15,567 nt of DNA from Methylobacter sp. (GCF_023227905.1 NZ_JALOCF010000076.1:1-15567); one strand, 5' to 3'. Positions 1-7,564 are shown, numbered from the stretch's first letter. Notes: generated by a model not told the origin, from the sequence alone. Program-made: numbers and translations.

Positions 1-189
1 CGGTTTCCTCCCTCGAGGCTTGTCCGACGCCTGCCCGCCCAGTTCTGTCGCATCTTGCCGCCTTGCGCAGGAGGGCAGACATCTGACAACCCTTAACAAT
101 TTGCGACGGTCACGAATGGCAACTTTCCGGTAAGCAATTTAGTCATTACGTACAGTCTCTGAAACCAACGCATTCTCAAATAAAAAACA

Positions 190-218
190 TTCAAATAATT
201 ATGTAACATTGTTACAAT
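190..218 (+). promoter_or_regulatory. Predicted sigma70 promoter with embedded palindrome
   Basis: A -35-like TTCAAA (190-195) and a -10-like TACAAT (213-218) are separated by 17 bases, about 30 bases upstream of the first gene. A perfect inverted repeat, GTAAC-ATT-GTTAC (203-215), occupies the spacer and runs into the -10 box, which is where a repressor would act. The downstream protein begins with a ribbon-helix-helix-like segment, so self-repression is plausible but inferred. The GC-rich bases 1-150 contain only short open stretches reaching the window edge and no gene I can support. Confidence 0.5.
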
Positions 219-249
219 ACTTCCTGAGATTAATTTTTGGAGCCCCGTC

Positions 250-975
250 ATGCCTGTCATAAGAATTTCAGATGAATTGTTTTCACGGTTAGAAGCTTAC
301 GCCGTTGGGTTTGATACTCCTGCTGCGGTGATTGAACGATTGCTAAATGAGCATGAAAATAAAGCTGATAGCGAAACTAATGACGAGCAATTCAATAATT
401 CATCAGAGAACGAAGTTACTGTAATACATGATGAAATATTTCAGTTTCTCTTGGATTATAAAGAGCATAATCCTGATTTTTATTTTATGCCTAGACAAAA
501 AGGTAAAAGGTTAGAAGATGGATATTGGTTTCCTGGTGATGAAAATTACCTAGTAATTGGTTTTTATACAGGCCCAGATGATTTCAATAAAACACCAAAC
601 ATTACTTTTCAGATATATTTAAGTAATCACTATCTACGAGCCTTGAATCGCACACAAGTTCCTACTTGTGTTATACAGCTATCGAATACACCAAGATCTA
701 AAGGATGGGTTTCAAAAAGGCCTGTTATTGAAAAAATTATAGAAAAGTTAGGTGGGTTTGAAGTTAATCGCATTACTGACGGTTTTGATGCAAGATGGAA
801 TCGTTATTATGATTCTAAAGACTATTTGAAATGTCTTGAAGAATTTCTGACCAAAGACAAACCTGTTATCGATGACATTATTAGGATGGAAGCAAATCCT
901 GAAATTGGATTTTTAGATAAGAAAAAAGCTGACGATAAAATAAACAATATAGTCAACCGTAGAAATAGCAATTAA
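250..975 (+). CDS. Hypothetical protein with RHH/SeqA-N-like N-terminus
   Basis: I do not recognise this 241-residue protein as a named family. Residues 1-36 (beginning MPVIRISDELFSRLEAYAV) have the beta-strand then two-helix pattern of small ribbon-helix-helix or SeqA-N-like DNA-binding or oligomerisation segments. Such segments often sit at the front of otherwise unrelated accessory proteins. Residues 38-55 are acidic and Asn-rich, a likely linker. The rest (about 57-225) looks like one globular domain rich in aromatic residues, with no membrane segment and a Lys/Arg/Asn-rich tail. The ATG at 250 is preceded by GGAG at 239-242, a good 7-base spacing. The gene is clearly AT-richer than the minus-strand operon to its right, which suggests acquired DNA. 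It is complete, with a stop at 973-975. The function is unknown; a self-regulated accessory or defence-type protein is only a guess. Confidence 0.75.
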   Translation: MPVIRISDELFSRLEAYAVGFDTPAAVIERLLNEHENKADSETNDEQFNNSSENEVTVIHDEIFQFLLDYKEHNPDFYFMPRQKGKRLEDGYWFPGDENYLVIGFYTGPDDFNKTPNITFQIYLSNHYLRALNRTQVPTCVIQLSNTPRSKGWVSKRPVIEKIIEKLGGFEVNRITDGFDARWNRYYDSKDYLKCLEEFLTKDKPVIDDIIRMEANPEIGFLDKKKADDKINNIVNRRNSN

Positions 976-1039
976 GGCGATACTATCCTCCTATTTGCCA
1001 TCAAAGATTCTATTTGGTTTATTTAAAGGGAAATTCAAT

Positions 1040-1312
1040 ATGATTCAACTGATAATTATATATTTGATCGTCGCTTATCTTGCAAGCTGGTGGCCATTTG
1101 AAGAACAAATATGGCAAGGATATGTATACCCAAATAGCAATAACCTTCTTATAGACAAATACGTAGGTGCTTATAAGACACTTGAAGAATGCAGAGCTGC
1201 TTCAGTTGCAATGCTTGATAATCTTAATTCTCGGGAAAAAGGTGATTATGAATGTGGTCTAAATTGTAAACCCAAAGATGGTTTAAATATTTGTGATAAA
1301 ACTGAGCGTTAA
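1040..1312 (+). CDS. Small membrane-anchored or secreted Cys-containing protein
   Basis: The open frame extends back to a TTG at 995, but I place the start at the ATG at 1040 because it is preceded by AAAGGGAA at about 1025-1032, a plausible ribosome-binding site. The predicted protein is 90 residues. Residues 2-18 are strongly hydrophobic (IQLIIIYLIVAYLASWW region), forming either a membrane anchor or an uncleaved signal. The remainder is polar and contains four Cys, one in the centre (ECRAA) and three near the C-terminus (YECGLNC and ICD), which would suit disulfides in the periplasm. Its AT-rich composition matches the gene 64 bases upstream, so the two may form a small accessory unit. I do not recognise the family. 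Confidence 0.55.
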   Translation: MIQLIIIYLIVAYLASWWPFEEQIWQGYVYPNSNNLLIDKYVGAYKTLEECRAASVAMLDNLNSREKGDYECGLNCKPKDGLNICDKTER

Positions 1313-1673
1313 AATCAATAATCATTAAACTTCTGCGAGCCATTTGTCCAGTTGTAGGTTAAGCAATTCTCAACGGCCGTTGCTTGTCACGAACGACCTT
1401 TATCGGGCGGCGAATTTGAATGATCGTATGTCCATTCAGGGTCGAAGTTTGCCTTTCACCATCCACCCCTGCCAAGTGTCTGCTATATGGCCGTAAGAAG
1501 TAGACTCGTTTCCTGATGTCTTGGATACCCACAAAGAAAATGCCCGGTTAGGAAACTAGCTCGGCGTTTTTTGGCATCAAATGATACTCACACTTTTAGA
1601 GTGGCTAGTGAAATAGGAGGTCTGTTTATAGGACGTGAACCTGCTATAGGAAGACATACTTGTCTCAAACGAT
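1313..1673. other. Intergenic stretch without a supported gene
   Basis: These 361 bases separate the plus-strand accessory genes from the end of the minus-strand gene train. Short open frames exist on the minus strand around 1588-1794, but they show no ribosome-binding site and no family-like sequence. I saw no tRNA-like or clear repeat structure. Base composition is intermediate between the AT-rich left patch and the operon. Confidence 0.5.
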
Positions 1674-1706
1674 AAAAAAACTGGAAATCAATCCTTCGAC
1701 TTCCAG
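1671..1706 (-). terminator. Rho-independent terminator of the minus-strand operon
   Basis: On the minus strand, CTGGAAGTC (1706-1698) pairs with GATTTCCAG (1689-1681), 8 of 9 positions around an 8-base loop. It is followed directly by seven T and then ATC (1680-1671). It lies 15 bases beyond the stop of the broken cytochrome gene, and it is the first strong minus-strand terminator after the redoxin gene. Confidence 0.75.
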
Positions 1707-1720
1707 CAGACACACACATT

Positions 1721-1982
1721 TTATTTATCGCGAATACGATAGTTGTCGCGACAGCTCTTACAGGCTTTGCCGAACTGATCCTTGATCGCTTCAATACCGC
1801 TTATCGCGTTTAAGGTGTGGAGGTTTCCAGCCGACGCATTTATCGGTTCCGGCACCGTAAAGCGCGCTCAAACCGGAATCGGCAGTTGCGGCAATGATGT
1901 TGTCCATAACTAAGACCTGTTCCTTGTTAAAAGTTTCAGAATGATCAACGCCTCCTTCCTTCATGATGACTGACACACGCAT
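1721..1982 (-). pseudogene. Broken class II cytochrome c'-like gene
   Basis: Two pieces in different frames together resemble a cytochrome c'. The 5' piece (1982-1794) reads MRVSVIMKEGGVDHS and then, further on, SGLSALYGAGTDKCVGWKPP. This resembles the middle of class II c-type cytochromes, including the GTDK-type loop. The 3' piece is in another frame and ends at a TAA at 1721-1723. It reads IEAIKDQFGKACKSCRDNYR, the usual C-terminal helix with its haem site. Three defects are visible. No signal peptide or first helix precedes the 5' piece, which starts only 4 bases after the redoxin stop. The junction has a frame change and is shorter than family members by my estimate. The haem motif reads CKSCR instead of CxxCH, so the axial His is missing. 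A functional protein is very unlikely. The family call rests on remembered motifs. Confidence 0.65.
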
Positions 1983-1986
1983 TCCA

Positions 1987-2607
1987 TTAACTCGCGTATT
2001 TCACCGTGCAACCGTAAGGTTTGGTGCTGGACTTGGTGATGCTCTTGCCGGCAGCCAGCTCTTTCAACGCTGCGCTGATGTAGTTTTCCGCTTTCGCGAT
2101 ATCCGCTTTGTCGGCCGAAGGGATACTGTCTATGCCGCCTTTATAAAGCAGTACGCCTTCGGGATTGATGATGAAGAACTGCGGAGTGTTGGTTGCCGCA
2201 TAGAGTTTGCCGATGGTGCCTTCGGGATCGAACACGGTATGGGTTGGCGTGGCGCCACGATCAGCATTCAGCTTTTTAGCGGTATCGCCGTCAACATGGC
2301 CTTGTTTGCCCGGCGCCGAAGAAATGACTTGCAGCCACACTATGCCTTGCTCCGCCGCCTGTTTTTGCAAACCCTGGATATTCCCGGATTCGTAATGTTT
2401 TTTCACGAACGGACACTCGTGATTGGTCCATTCCAGGATCACGGTTTTGCCGTGTAAATCGGCCAGGTTAATGGTTTTGCCGTCGGCTGTAGCACCGGAA
2501 AACACTGGAGCCGGCTGGTTCACAATAGGCTCGGCATGCGCAGTAGCGGCGGCAAAAATAAACATTAAACCCGCTAAAAAGGATTGGGAAAAACGATTGG
2601 CTAACAT
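1987..2607 (-). CDS. Exported redoxin (AhpC/TSA-TlpA-like thioredoxin-fold protein)
   Basis: The 206-residue protein has a signal peptide (residues 1-25, cleavage after AHA), so it acts in the periplasm. The mature part has a thioredoxin/peroxiredoxin fold pattern. It shows the EWTNHECPFVKKHY segment with Cys65, the cis-Pro region TNTPQFF at about 140-145, and a C-terminal KPYGCTVKY with Cys200. The usual WCxxC is absent: only one Cys sits at the active-site loop, and the distant Cys200 may be its resolving partner. This arrangement is typical of a redoxin subgroup annotated as AhpC/TSA or thioredoxin family. I chose the ATG at 2607 because AAGGAG (2618-2613) lies 5 bases upstream and the signal peptide starts there; an earlier TTG at 2661 lacks both. 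It follows dsbD by 84 bases on the same strand, so DsbD may keep it reduced (inference). Confidence 0.85.
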   Translation of the reverse strand: MLANRFSQSFLAGLMFIFAAATAHAEPIVNQPAPVFSGATADGKTINLADLHGKTVILEWTNHECPFVKKHYESGNIQGLQKQAAEQGIVWLQVISSAPGKQGHVDGDTAKKLNADRGATPTHTVFDPEGTIGKLYAATNTPQFFIINPEGVLLYKGGIDSIPSADKADIAKAENYISAALKELAAGKSITKSSTKPYGCTVKYAS

Positions 2608-2691
2608 GATAACTCCTTCAAAATTAATAACAGAACAGTTGTTTTTGAATAACGCTTTCAAGCTCGACTCTCTAAATCATGCTCAACTCCT

Positions 2692-4815
2692 TCATTGTTT
2701 AAAGGCTATAGCCGGGGCCGCGACGGCTTGGGTCACGATTTCAGGCGTCAGTATTTGCGGCAGGATGACAGGGCTCGTCGAAACGCCCGCCGGATAATAG
2801 AGATAAAGAGGCACGCCGCTGCGTCCGAACTCGGCAAGAATCCGGGTGATTTCAGGATCGCGGTTAGTCCAGTCGCCTTTCAGATAGGTAATGCCGGCAT
2901 GCTTAAACGCATCGATAACCGCATCCTGGCTCAATGCGACCTTTTCATTCACCAGGCAACTGATGCACCAGGCCGCGGTAAAATTAATAAATACCGGTTT
3001 GCCTTGATCGCGTAATTCCTTAAGACGGGCCGGGGCATAAGGCTGCCACTGCCTGTCCGCTGTTTCGGCGTTTGCGACCGCAACAGCCGATGCAGGGGTT
3101 TGGACGCCAAAATATCCGCCGAATAACGCCGCACTCAGCAACAGCGCGGAAAACCCCAAGCCGGTGCGTTGCGCGGTTTTTGCCGAGTACTTGGTGATTT
3201 CATAAAGCCAGGCGGCAAACGCAATCGCCACCATGCCGCCCAATGCGACCACAATCGAATTGATGCCGGACTGTTGCGCCAGAACCCACACCAGCCACAC
3301 CGCGGCTGCATACATCGGGAAAGCCATGCCCTGTTTCAAGCGATCCATCCAGACGCCGGGTTTCGGCAGCCGGCGCTGCAATGACGGCCAATTGCTCAAC
3401 AATAAATAAGGCAACGCCAGACCCAAGCCCAAACTGAGAAAAACCGCCAACAGCACCACCGGCGGCTGGCTGAGCGCAAACCCCACCGCCGCGCCCATGA
3501 AAGGCGCAGTGCAAGGTGTGGCGACGATGGTTGCCAGCACGCCGGTAAAAAAGCTTCCGGAATACCCCGAACGTCCGGCCAACGATGAGCCGACGCCGGC
3601 AACCGAACTGCCGATGCTGAAAACGCCGGACAAACTAAGCCCGACCGTAAACATCAAATAAGCCACAGCCAGCACAAACAACGGCGATTGGAATTGAAAT
3701 CCCCAGCCGATCTCGGCTCCGCCGGCTTTCAACGCAATCAGGATCACACCGAGCAACAAGAAACTCGCCAGTATCCCCAGCGTGTAAGCCAAGCCATGCA
3801 GCTTGGTCTGTCTGGGTTCGTGCCGGGCATGCTTGATTAAAGCGAGCGCTTTGATCGACAGCACCGGAAAAACGCAGGGCATCAGGTTCAATATCATGCC
3901 GCCCAACAACGCCAACAGCATCGCGGATGCCAGCACTAACTTAGACTCTGTCTTGGCCGGAGCGCTATCTGAGCCTGCAACATCGACAATATAACCGCGC
4001 GTTACCGAGTCGCTGCCGGTACCCTCGGTCACAACCAAAACACCGGTCAGATTGGTCCCCGAAGGCAGCGGCGCGTCACCGGACTTCAGTTGTAACTCGA
4101 CGGTATCGCCGGCAATGTGACGGGGCTGATCCGCACCGTGAGAAACCCGGCCCCAGTCATCAGGGAAAAACCAAATATTGCCGATGGATGCAGACTGCTG
4201 CCCGAGGCCTTTAATTTTCAATACCAAGGCGTTGTCGCTATGCTCCAGGCTGATCTGCCAGGGGCTTGCCACCGGCAAACCGACGCAGGCCGTTTCGATC
4301 AGCGGACTGCCGCGGCCTACGTCGGCGTCGGGCAACACAACCCGCAGATCAAGCGCCAATTCAACTTCCTGCGGGATGCACTCTTCCTCGCAGACCAGCC
4401 ACTTTACTTTGGCTTTGACGGGAAATACGCCACCGGCCGCAATGTTGTCCGGCACCTTAATCCTGGAAAGCAATGTGACCTGGTTTGAATAGCCGTAATT
4501 TGTCACCGGCCCCGTGGTGATCCGCTCCGGGGTCGGCCATTGAATTTCGCCCACAGACGCACCGGCCGGAAGCTCATAGTCTATGCGCGTAGCCAATCCC
4601 GAATCGCCGGGATTTTTCCAGTAGGTATGCCAATGCGGAATAATCCGTTGCTGCACGCCTACCAGAATCTCGTCTCCGGGATGCACGGCATCGGCGGAAG
4701 CGACTAGTTGCGCCTTGACCTGCTCGGTAGCGGCTTCGTATGAACTGGCCTGAGCTTGAAAACAGCCCAGCAGCAAAGAAACAGCCGCCGCGAAAGAAAT
4801 GCGAGTTACAGACAT
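2692..4815 (-). CDS. dsbD: Thiol:disulfide interchange protein DsbD (ScsB-like N-domain)
   Basis: DsbD carries electrons from cytoplasmic thioredoxin across the inner membrane to periplasmic thiol proteins. This 707-residue protein shows all three parts. After a signal peptide (1-23) comes a long periplasmic domain (about 25-290) with the HWHTYWKNPGDSG signature at 61-73 and a CEEEC pair at 142-146, features of the longer DsbD/ScsB-type N-domain. The membrane domain (about 293-575) carries the two transport cysteines in LMPCVFP (C314) and ATPCTAPF (C435). The C-terminal thioredoxin domain (about 588-700) has CISC at 617-620 and the cis-Pro motif SGVPLY. The ATG at 4815 begins the signal peptide; the frame remains open to 4917, but that stretch overlaps the upstream gene's end. 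The ribosome-binding site is weak, so translation may be coupled to the gene 34 bases upstream. The natural partner is the redoxin downstream. Confidence 0.93.
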   Translation of the reverse strand: MSVTRISFAAAVSLLLGCFQAQASSYEAATEQVKAQLVASADAVHPGDEILVGVQQRIIPHWHTYWKNPGDSGLATRIDYELPAGASVGEIQWPTPERITTGPVTNYGYSNQVTLLSRIKVPDNIAAGGVFPVKAKVKWLVCEEECIPQEVELALDLRVVLPDADVGRGSPLIETACVGLPVASPWQISLEHSDNALVLKIKGLGQQSASIGNIWFFPDDWGRVSHGADQPRHIAGDTVELQLKSGDAPLPSGTNLTGVLVVTEGTGSDSVTRGYIVDVAGSDSAPAKTESKLVLASAMLLALLGGMILNLMPCVFPVLSIKALALIKHARHEPRQTKLHGLAYTLGILASFLLLGVILIALKAGGAEIGWGFQFQSPLFVLAVAYLMFTVGLSLSGVFSIGSSVAGVGSSLAGRSGYSGSFFTGVLATIVATPCTAPFMGAAVGFALSQPPVVLLAVFLSLGLGLALPYLLLSNWPSLQRRLPKPGVWMDRLKQGMAFPMYAAAVWLVWVLAQQSGINSIVVALGGMVAIAFAAWLYEITKYSAKTAQRTGLGFSALLLSAALFGGYFGVQTPASAVAVANAETADRQWQPYAPARLKELRDQGKPVFINFTAAWCISCLVNEKVALSQDAVIDAFKHAGITYLKGDWTNRDPEITRILAEFGRSGVPLYLYYPAGVSTSPVILPQILTPEIVTQAVAAPAIAFKQ

Positions 4816-4849
4816 GATTTGTTTACCAATTGTTTGCAGCAGTAAAGCT

Positions 4850-5416
4850 TCATTTCGGCCGCGCTTCGATCTTGTCGATTCCGGCCAACGCGCATTCCTC
4901 GTCGATCTTTGCGCCACCTACGCCGATAGCGCCGATAATTTCATCGCCGTTCTTGAGCAGCACTCCGCCGGGACGCGCGTTGTAATTTGAATTGGCCGCG
5001 ATTTTTTCAGCCAGCGCCTTGTCGGTCTCTTTTTGTATGAATAACTGGCTGGTAGCCGTTTTGAAATGCAGCGCGGTAACCGCCTTATTGGTGCTAGACA
5101 ACACGCCTCTTTCGGAAGCGCCATCGGCTGCCAGCAGCACTTTCAGAACGCCCGCGGAATCAACCACGCTGACGCCGGCTTTCTGATCCTTGTCCAGACA
5201 GGCTTCAATGGCCGCCGTTGCCGATTCGACAGCTGACTCCAGGGTGGGCCCATGCGCTGCCGGTACCGGCGGTTTTTTAGTGGCATCATTATGGTTGGGC
5301 GCAGGATCAGCGGCCAAGGCATTGACTGACACTGTCAGCAACGCTAATGCCGACACTTTCCACCAGGAAAAATGACTGGAAATGTTGTTGGTGATACTTA
5401 TTTTTGTATTAAACAT
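4850..5416 (-). CDS. Exported GlcG/HbpS-family haem-binding-type protein
   Basis: This 188-residue protein has a signal peptide (about 1-36, NALAA) and then a Pro-rich linker (38-57). The GlcG/HbpS fold (older name DUF336) follows, with the helix TLESAVESATAAIEAC, the strand AGVSVVDSAGVLKVLLAADGA, and the late NARPGGVLLKNGDEIIGAIGVGGA segment (146-169). Known relatives include HbpS, an extracytoplasmic haem- and iron-binding redox-sensing protein of Streptomyces, and GlcG of glycolate loci. Ligand binding here is not demonstrated. The ATG at 5416 has TTAGGA about 7 bases upstream. The gene starts 9 bases after the dienelactone hydrolase gene ends and is followed after 33 bases by dsbD, so all three are probably co-transcribed. 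A periplasmic small-molecule sensor or carrier is the likeliest role (inference). Confidence 0.85.
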   Translation of the reverse strand: MFNTKISITNNISSHFSWWKVSALALLTVSVNALAADPAPNHNDATKKPPVPAAHGPTLESAVESATAAIEACLDKDQKAGVSVVDSAGVLKVLLAADGASERGVLSSTNKAVTALHFKTATSQLFIQKETDKALAEKIAANSNYNARPGGVLLKNGDEIIGAIGVGGAKIDEECALAGIDKIEARPK

Positions 5417-5425
5417 GGATTGTTC

Positions 5426-6316
5426 CTAACTACGGAGATGGGCATTAAAAAAACCGATGGTGCGCTGCCATGCCAAGTTTGCGGCGGCCTCGTCGTAACG
5501 CGGCGTGGTGTCGTTGTTGAAGCCGTGCTGCACGCCCGGATAAATGTGGGCTTCATAGCTGATGCCGGAAGCTTTCAGGGCCGCCTCGTAAGCCGGCCAG
5601 CCGGCGTTGACGCGTTCGTCTTGCCCGGCGTAATGCAGCAACAGCGGCGCCTTGATTTTTGCGGTGTCTTCCGCTGACGGCTGGCTGCCGTAGAAAGGCA
5701 CGGCGGCAGCCAGACCGGGAAGCCGCGTCGCCAGGAAGTTGACAATGCCGCCGCCGTAACAAAAACCGACCGCACCGACTTTGCCGTTGCCTTCGGGCAG
5801 GTTTTTCAGCAGGTCGGCGGCGGCGAGAAAATCGGCACGGGTTTTGGTTTGATCCAGATTTTTAAACAGATCGCGCGCTTTATCCTCATCGCCCGGATAG
5901 CCGCCCAACGGGAACAGCGCGTCGGGAGCGAAAGCAATGAAATTATCCAGTGCAATGCGCCGAGTTATATCCTCGATATGCGGATTGAGGCCCCGGTTTT
6001 CATGCACGACCAGCACGGTCGGCAGTTTTCCGGTGAATTGCGCAGGCTGAACCAGATAGCCGCGAATCTTGCCGTAACCTGATGGCGAAGGATATTCGAC
6101 ATAGGTCGCTGAAATGCGCGGATCATCCAGGGCTATCTGCTGGGCTTCGGCAAAACGCGGATTCAATGCCTCGAGCAGGCCCTCCGCAGTCAGGCCGATC
6201 AGCGTGAATTTTGCGGCCGACGCCAAAAATCCCCGGCGAGAGATATCGCCGTGGACATATTTATCGAACAAACTCAGCACTTCAGGGTTGAAGTCTTTAG
6301 CTGTTTTGCGTGTCAT
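5426..6316 (-). CDS. Tat-exported dienelactone hydrolase family protein
   Basis: The 296-residue protein is an alpha/beta hydrolase of the dienelactone hydrolase family, which opens lactone or ester bonds with a Cys-Asp-His triad. The triad is visible: Cys186 in GFCYGGG, Asp233 in GQDERV and His264 in YPGVQHGFNND. Glu106 in VHENRGL matches the family's conserved Glu. Before the hydrolase domain (about 70-296), residues 26-32 read SRRGFLA followed by a hydrophobic stretch. This twin-arginine signal points to folded export into the periplasm. Cytoplasmic dienelactone hydrolases of aromatic catabolism lack such a leader, so the substrate is probably periplasmic. AAGGAA lies upstream of the ATG. 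A 235-base gap containing a palindromic repeat separates it from the upstream lactonase-type gene, and the downstream gene starts 9 bases later. Confidence 0.9.
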   Translation of the reverse strand: MTRKTAKDFNPEVLSLFDKYVHGDISRRGFLASAAKFTLIGLTAEGLLEALNPRFAEAQQIALDDPRISATYVEYPSPSGYGKIRGYLVQPAQFTGKLPTVLVVHENRGLNPHIEDITRRIALDNFIAFAPDALFPLGGYPGDEDKARDLFKNLDQTKTRADFLAAADLLKNLPEGNGKVGAVGFCYGGGIVNFLATRLPGLAAAVPFYGSQPSAEDTAKIKAPLLLHYAGQDERVNAGWPAYEAALKASGISYEAHIYPGVQHGFNNDTTPRYDEAAANLAWQRTIGFFNAHLRS

Positions 6317-6323
6317 ATAATTT

Positions 6324-6528
6324 CCTTAATTGAGAGTCGTGCTATTAATTGGTAAATATTCAGCGAATCAGAAAACCTATAAATCGCTGAGAGGACAGCC
6401 CCCTCTCCTGATGGAGAGGGTTGGGGAGAGGAGATACAACAAGCAAGTGCTTTTTTAATTCCCCTCACCCTACCCTCTCCCACTGGAGAGGGGGGTTGTG
6501 CTTCGCGCTGAATAGTTGCCTTAATTGA
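6324..6528. repeat. MITE-like palindromic element with two hairpins
   Basis: The gap between two minus-strand genes is filled by a nested inverted repeat. The outer arms are TATTCAGCG (6357-6365) and CGCTGAATA (6506-6514). Inside, two perfect 8-bp hairpins are arranged as inverted copies: CCCTCTCC-tgat-GGAGAGGG (6401-6420) and CCCTCTCC-cact-GGAGAGGG (6473-6492). A 10-base direct repeat, CCTTAATTGA, stands outside (6324-6333 and 6519-6528) and might be a remnant target duplication. There is no coding capacity. CCCTCTCC/GGAGAGGG intergenic repeats occur in many proteobacterial genomes. In the transcript this would fold strongly and could damp or process the operon mRNA (inference). Confidence 0.7.
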
Positions 6529-6551
6529 AAAGAGTTCGTCACGCCCTTTTA

Positions 6552-7517
6552 CTATTTCGCACGGCCTTTAAATCCAGAGGTCAGCACATTGACCTTGTAA
6601 GCTGCGCCGCGGCCAACCACATAAAGCGTTTTTTTATCGGCACCTGCAAAAGCCAAATTCTGCGGCTTTTGCGGAATAGGGATAATGCCCAACGCCTGGC
6701 CTTTCTCATCGAATACCTCGACCCCGGCATTCGACGCCACATACAGCCTGCCCTGATCGTCAACGGCCAGGCCGTCGGCGCCGCTGGAAGGTCCTTTATC
6801 CGTTTGGGCAAAGCCGGCTAGCTTGGCAAAATCCCACTTGCCGCTGATGGCTCCGTCCGCGGCAATATCGTAGGCAAGCACGTATTCACCAGCCGTATTC
6901 GCGACGTAGAGCACTTTTTCATCGCGGCTCAGCTGCACGCCGTTAGGCCGCTCAATGTCAGTCGCGACCAGCTTCAATGCACCGTCAGGCGTGATGTAAT
7001 AAAGCCCCGCTTTCGATGCCGGCGGATTAGGGTTTTCAGCGGACGGACGTGTTCCTATATCGGTAAAATAGACGCCGCCTTTTTTATCCAGCACCAGATC
7101 GTTCGGACGCTGAAAAGCCTGTCCTTCAAAATTCTCGGCCAAGGTTTTTTCCCTGCCCTTCGGAAAGACGATGCCTACCCTGGGGTTAAGGTTTTGCACG
7201 GCAATGAGGTCGCCGTTCGGGCTTAACGCCAGTCCGTTGGAGCCGTTACTGTTTTCCAGATAACTTGTTACTTTGTTATCCGGGGTAATCCGGACAATCC
7301 GGTTGGCTTTGGTTTCGGTGAACAGGACACTGCCGTCAGGCAAGCCGAGTGGGCCTTCCGTACCGTTGAAGCCATCCTTGATGAATTCAACCGGGGTATC
7401 CTTGGGCACGACACAGGGGATGTCGGGCGTCATAGATACCTCGGCTTGAGCCGAAGAGGCAATCACCAAAGCGGCTATGATATTGCGCAGGTTTCCGGAA
7501 AGAGATTTGTGTAGCAT
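6552..7517 (-). CDS. Exported SMP-30/gluconolactonase-type beta-propeller protein
   Basis: The 321-residue protein starts with a signal peptide (1-25, SSAQA) and continues as a six-bladed beta-propeller of the SMP-30/gluconolactonase/LRE-like group. These are metal-dependent lactonases or related hydrolases. Candidate metal ligands fall in the expected signatures: Glu54 in GTEGP, Asn192 in RPNG and Asp248 in GADG. RPND at 138-141 is another family-like loop. Each blade shows the typical hydrophobic strand pattern, for example DGSVLFTE, GGVYFTD, VLYVANT and RLYVAS. Whether it opens a lactone or acts on another substrate cannot be told. The ATG at 7517 has GGAG 7 bases upstream. It lies 47 bases downstream of the TonB receptor gene on the same strand, pointing to processing of the imported ligand in the periplasm (inference). 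Confidence 0.87.
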   Translation of the reverse strand: MLHKSLSGNLRNIIAALVIASSAQAEVSMTPDIPCVVPKDTPVEFIKDGFNGTEGPLGLPDGSVLFTETKANRIVRITPDNKVTSYLENSNGSNGLALSPNGDLIAVQNLNPRVGIVFPKGREKTLAENFEGQAFQRPNDLVLDKKGGVYFTDIGTRPSAENPNPPASKAGLYYITPDGALKLVATDIERPNGVQLSRDEKVLYVANTAGEYVLAYDIAADGAISGKWDFAKLAGFAQTDKGPSSGADGLAVDDQGRLYVASNAGVEVFDEKGQALGIIPIPQKPQNLAFAGADKKTLYVVGRGAAYKVNVLTSGFKGRAK

Positions 7518-7564
7518 TTTGTTTCTCCAAAGTAGTAAGCGTTTTCTATGATTGTATTAACTGG

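Noticed and set aside
1..94. Edge of a gene entering from the left
   Set aside because: Open frames run from the edge to stops near 90-95, but they are about 30 codons long and carry no recognisable sequence.
1588..1794. Minus-strand open frame of 68 codons
   Set aside because: It overlaps the terminator and the broken cytochrome gene in a different frame, with no ribosome-binding site or family-like sequence.
1963..2457. Plus-strand open frame of 164 codons
   Set aside because: It lies antisense to the redoxin gene, which has a signal peptide, a ribosome-binding site and clear family motifs; the antisense frame has none.
2608..2661. Upstream extension of the redoxin gene to a TTG at 2661
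   Set aside because: The extension places a non-signal sequence before a good signal peptide, and the ATG at 2607 has a strong ribosome-binding site.
4816..4917. Upstream extension of dsbD into the HbpS-like gene
   Set aside because: The added residues are basic and not signal-like; the ATG at 4815 starts a normal signal peptide.
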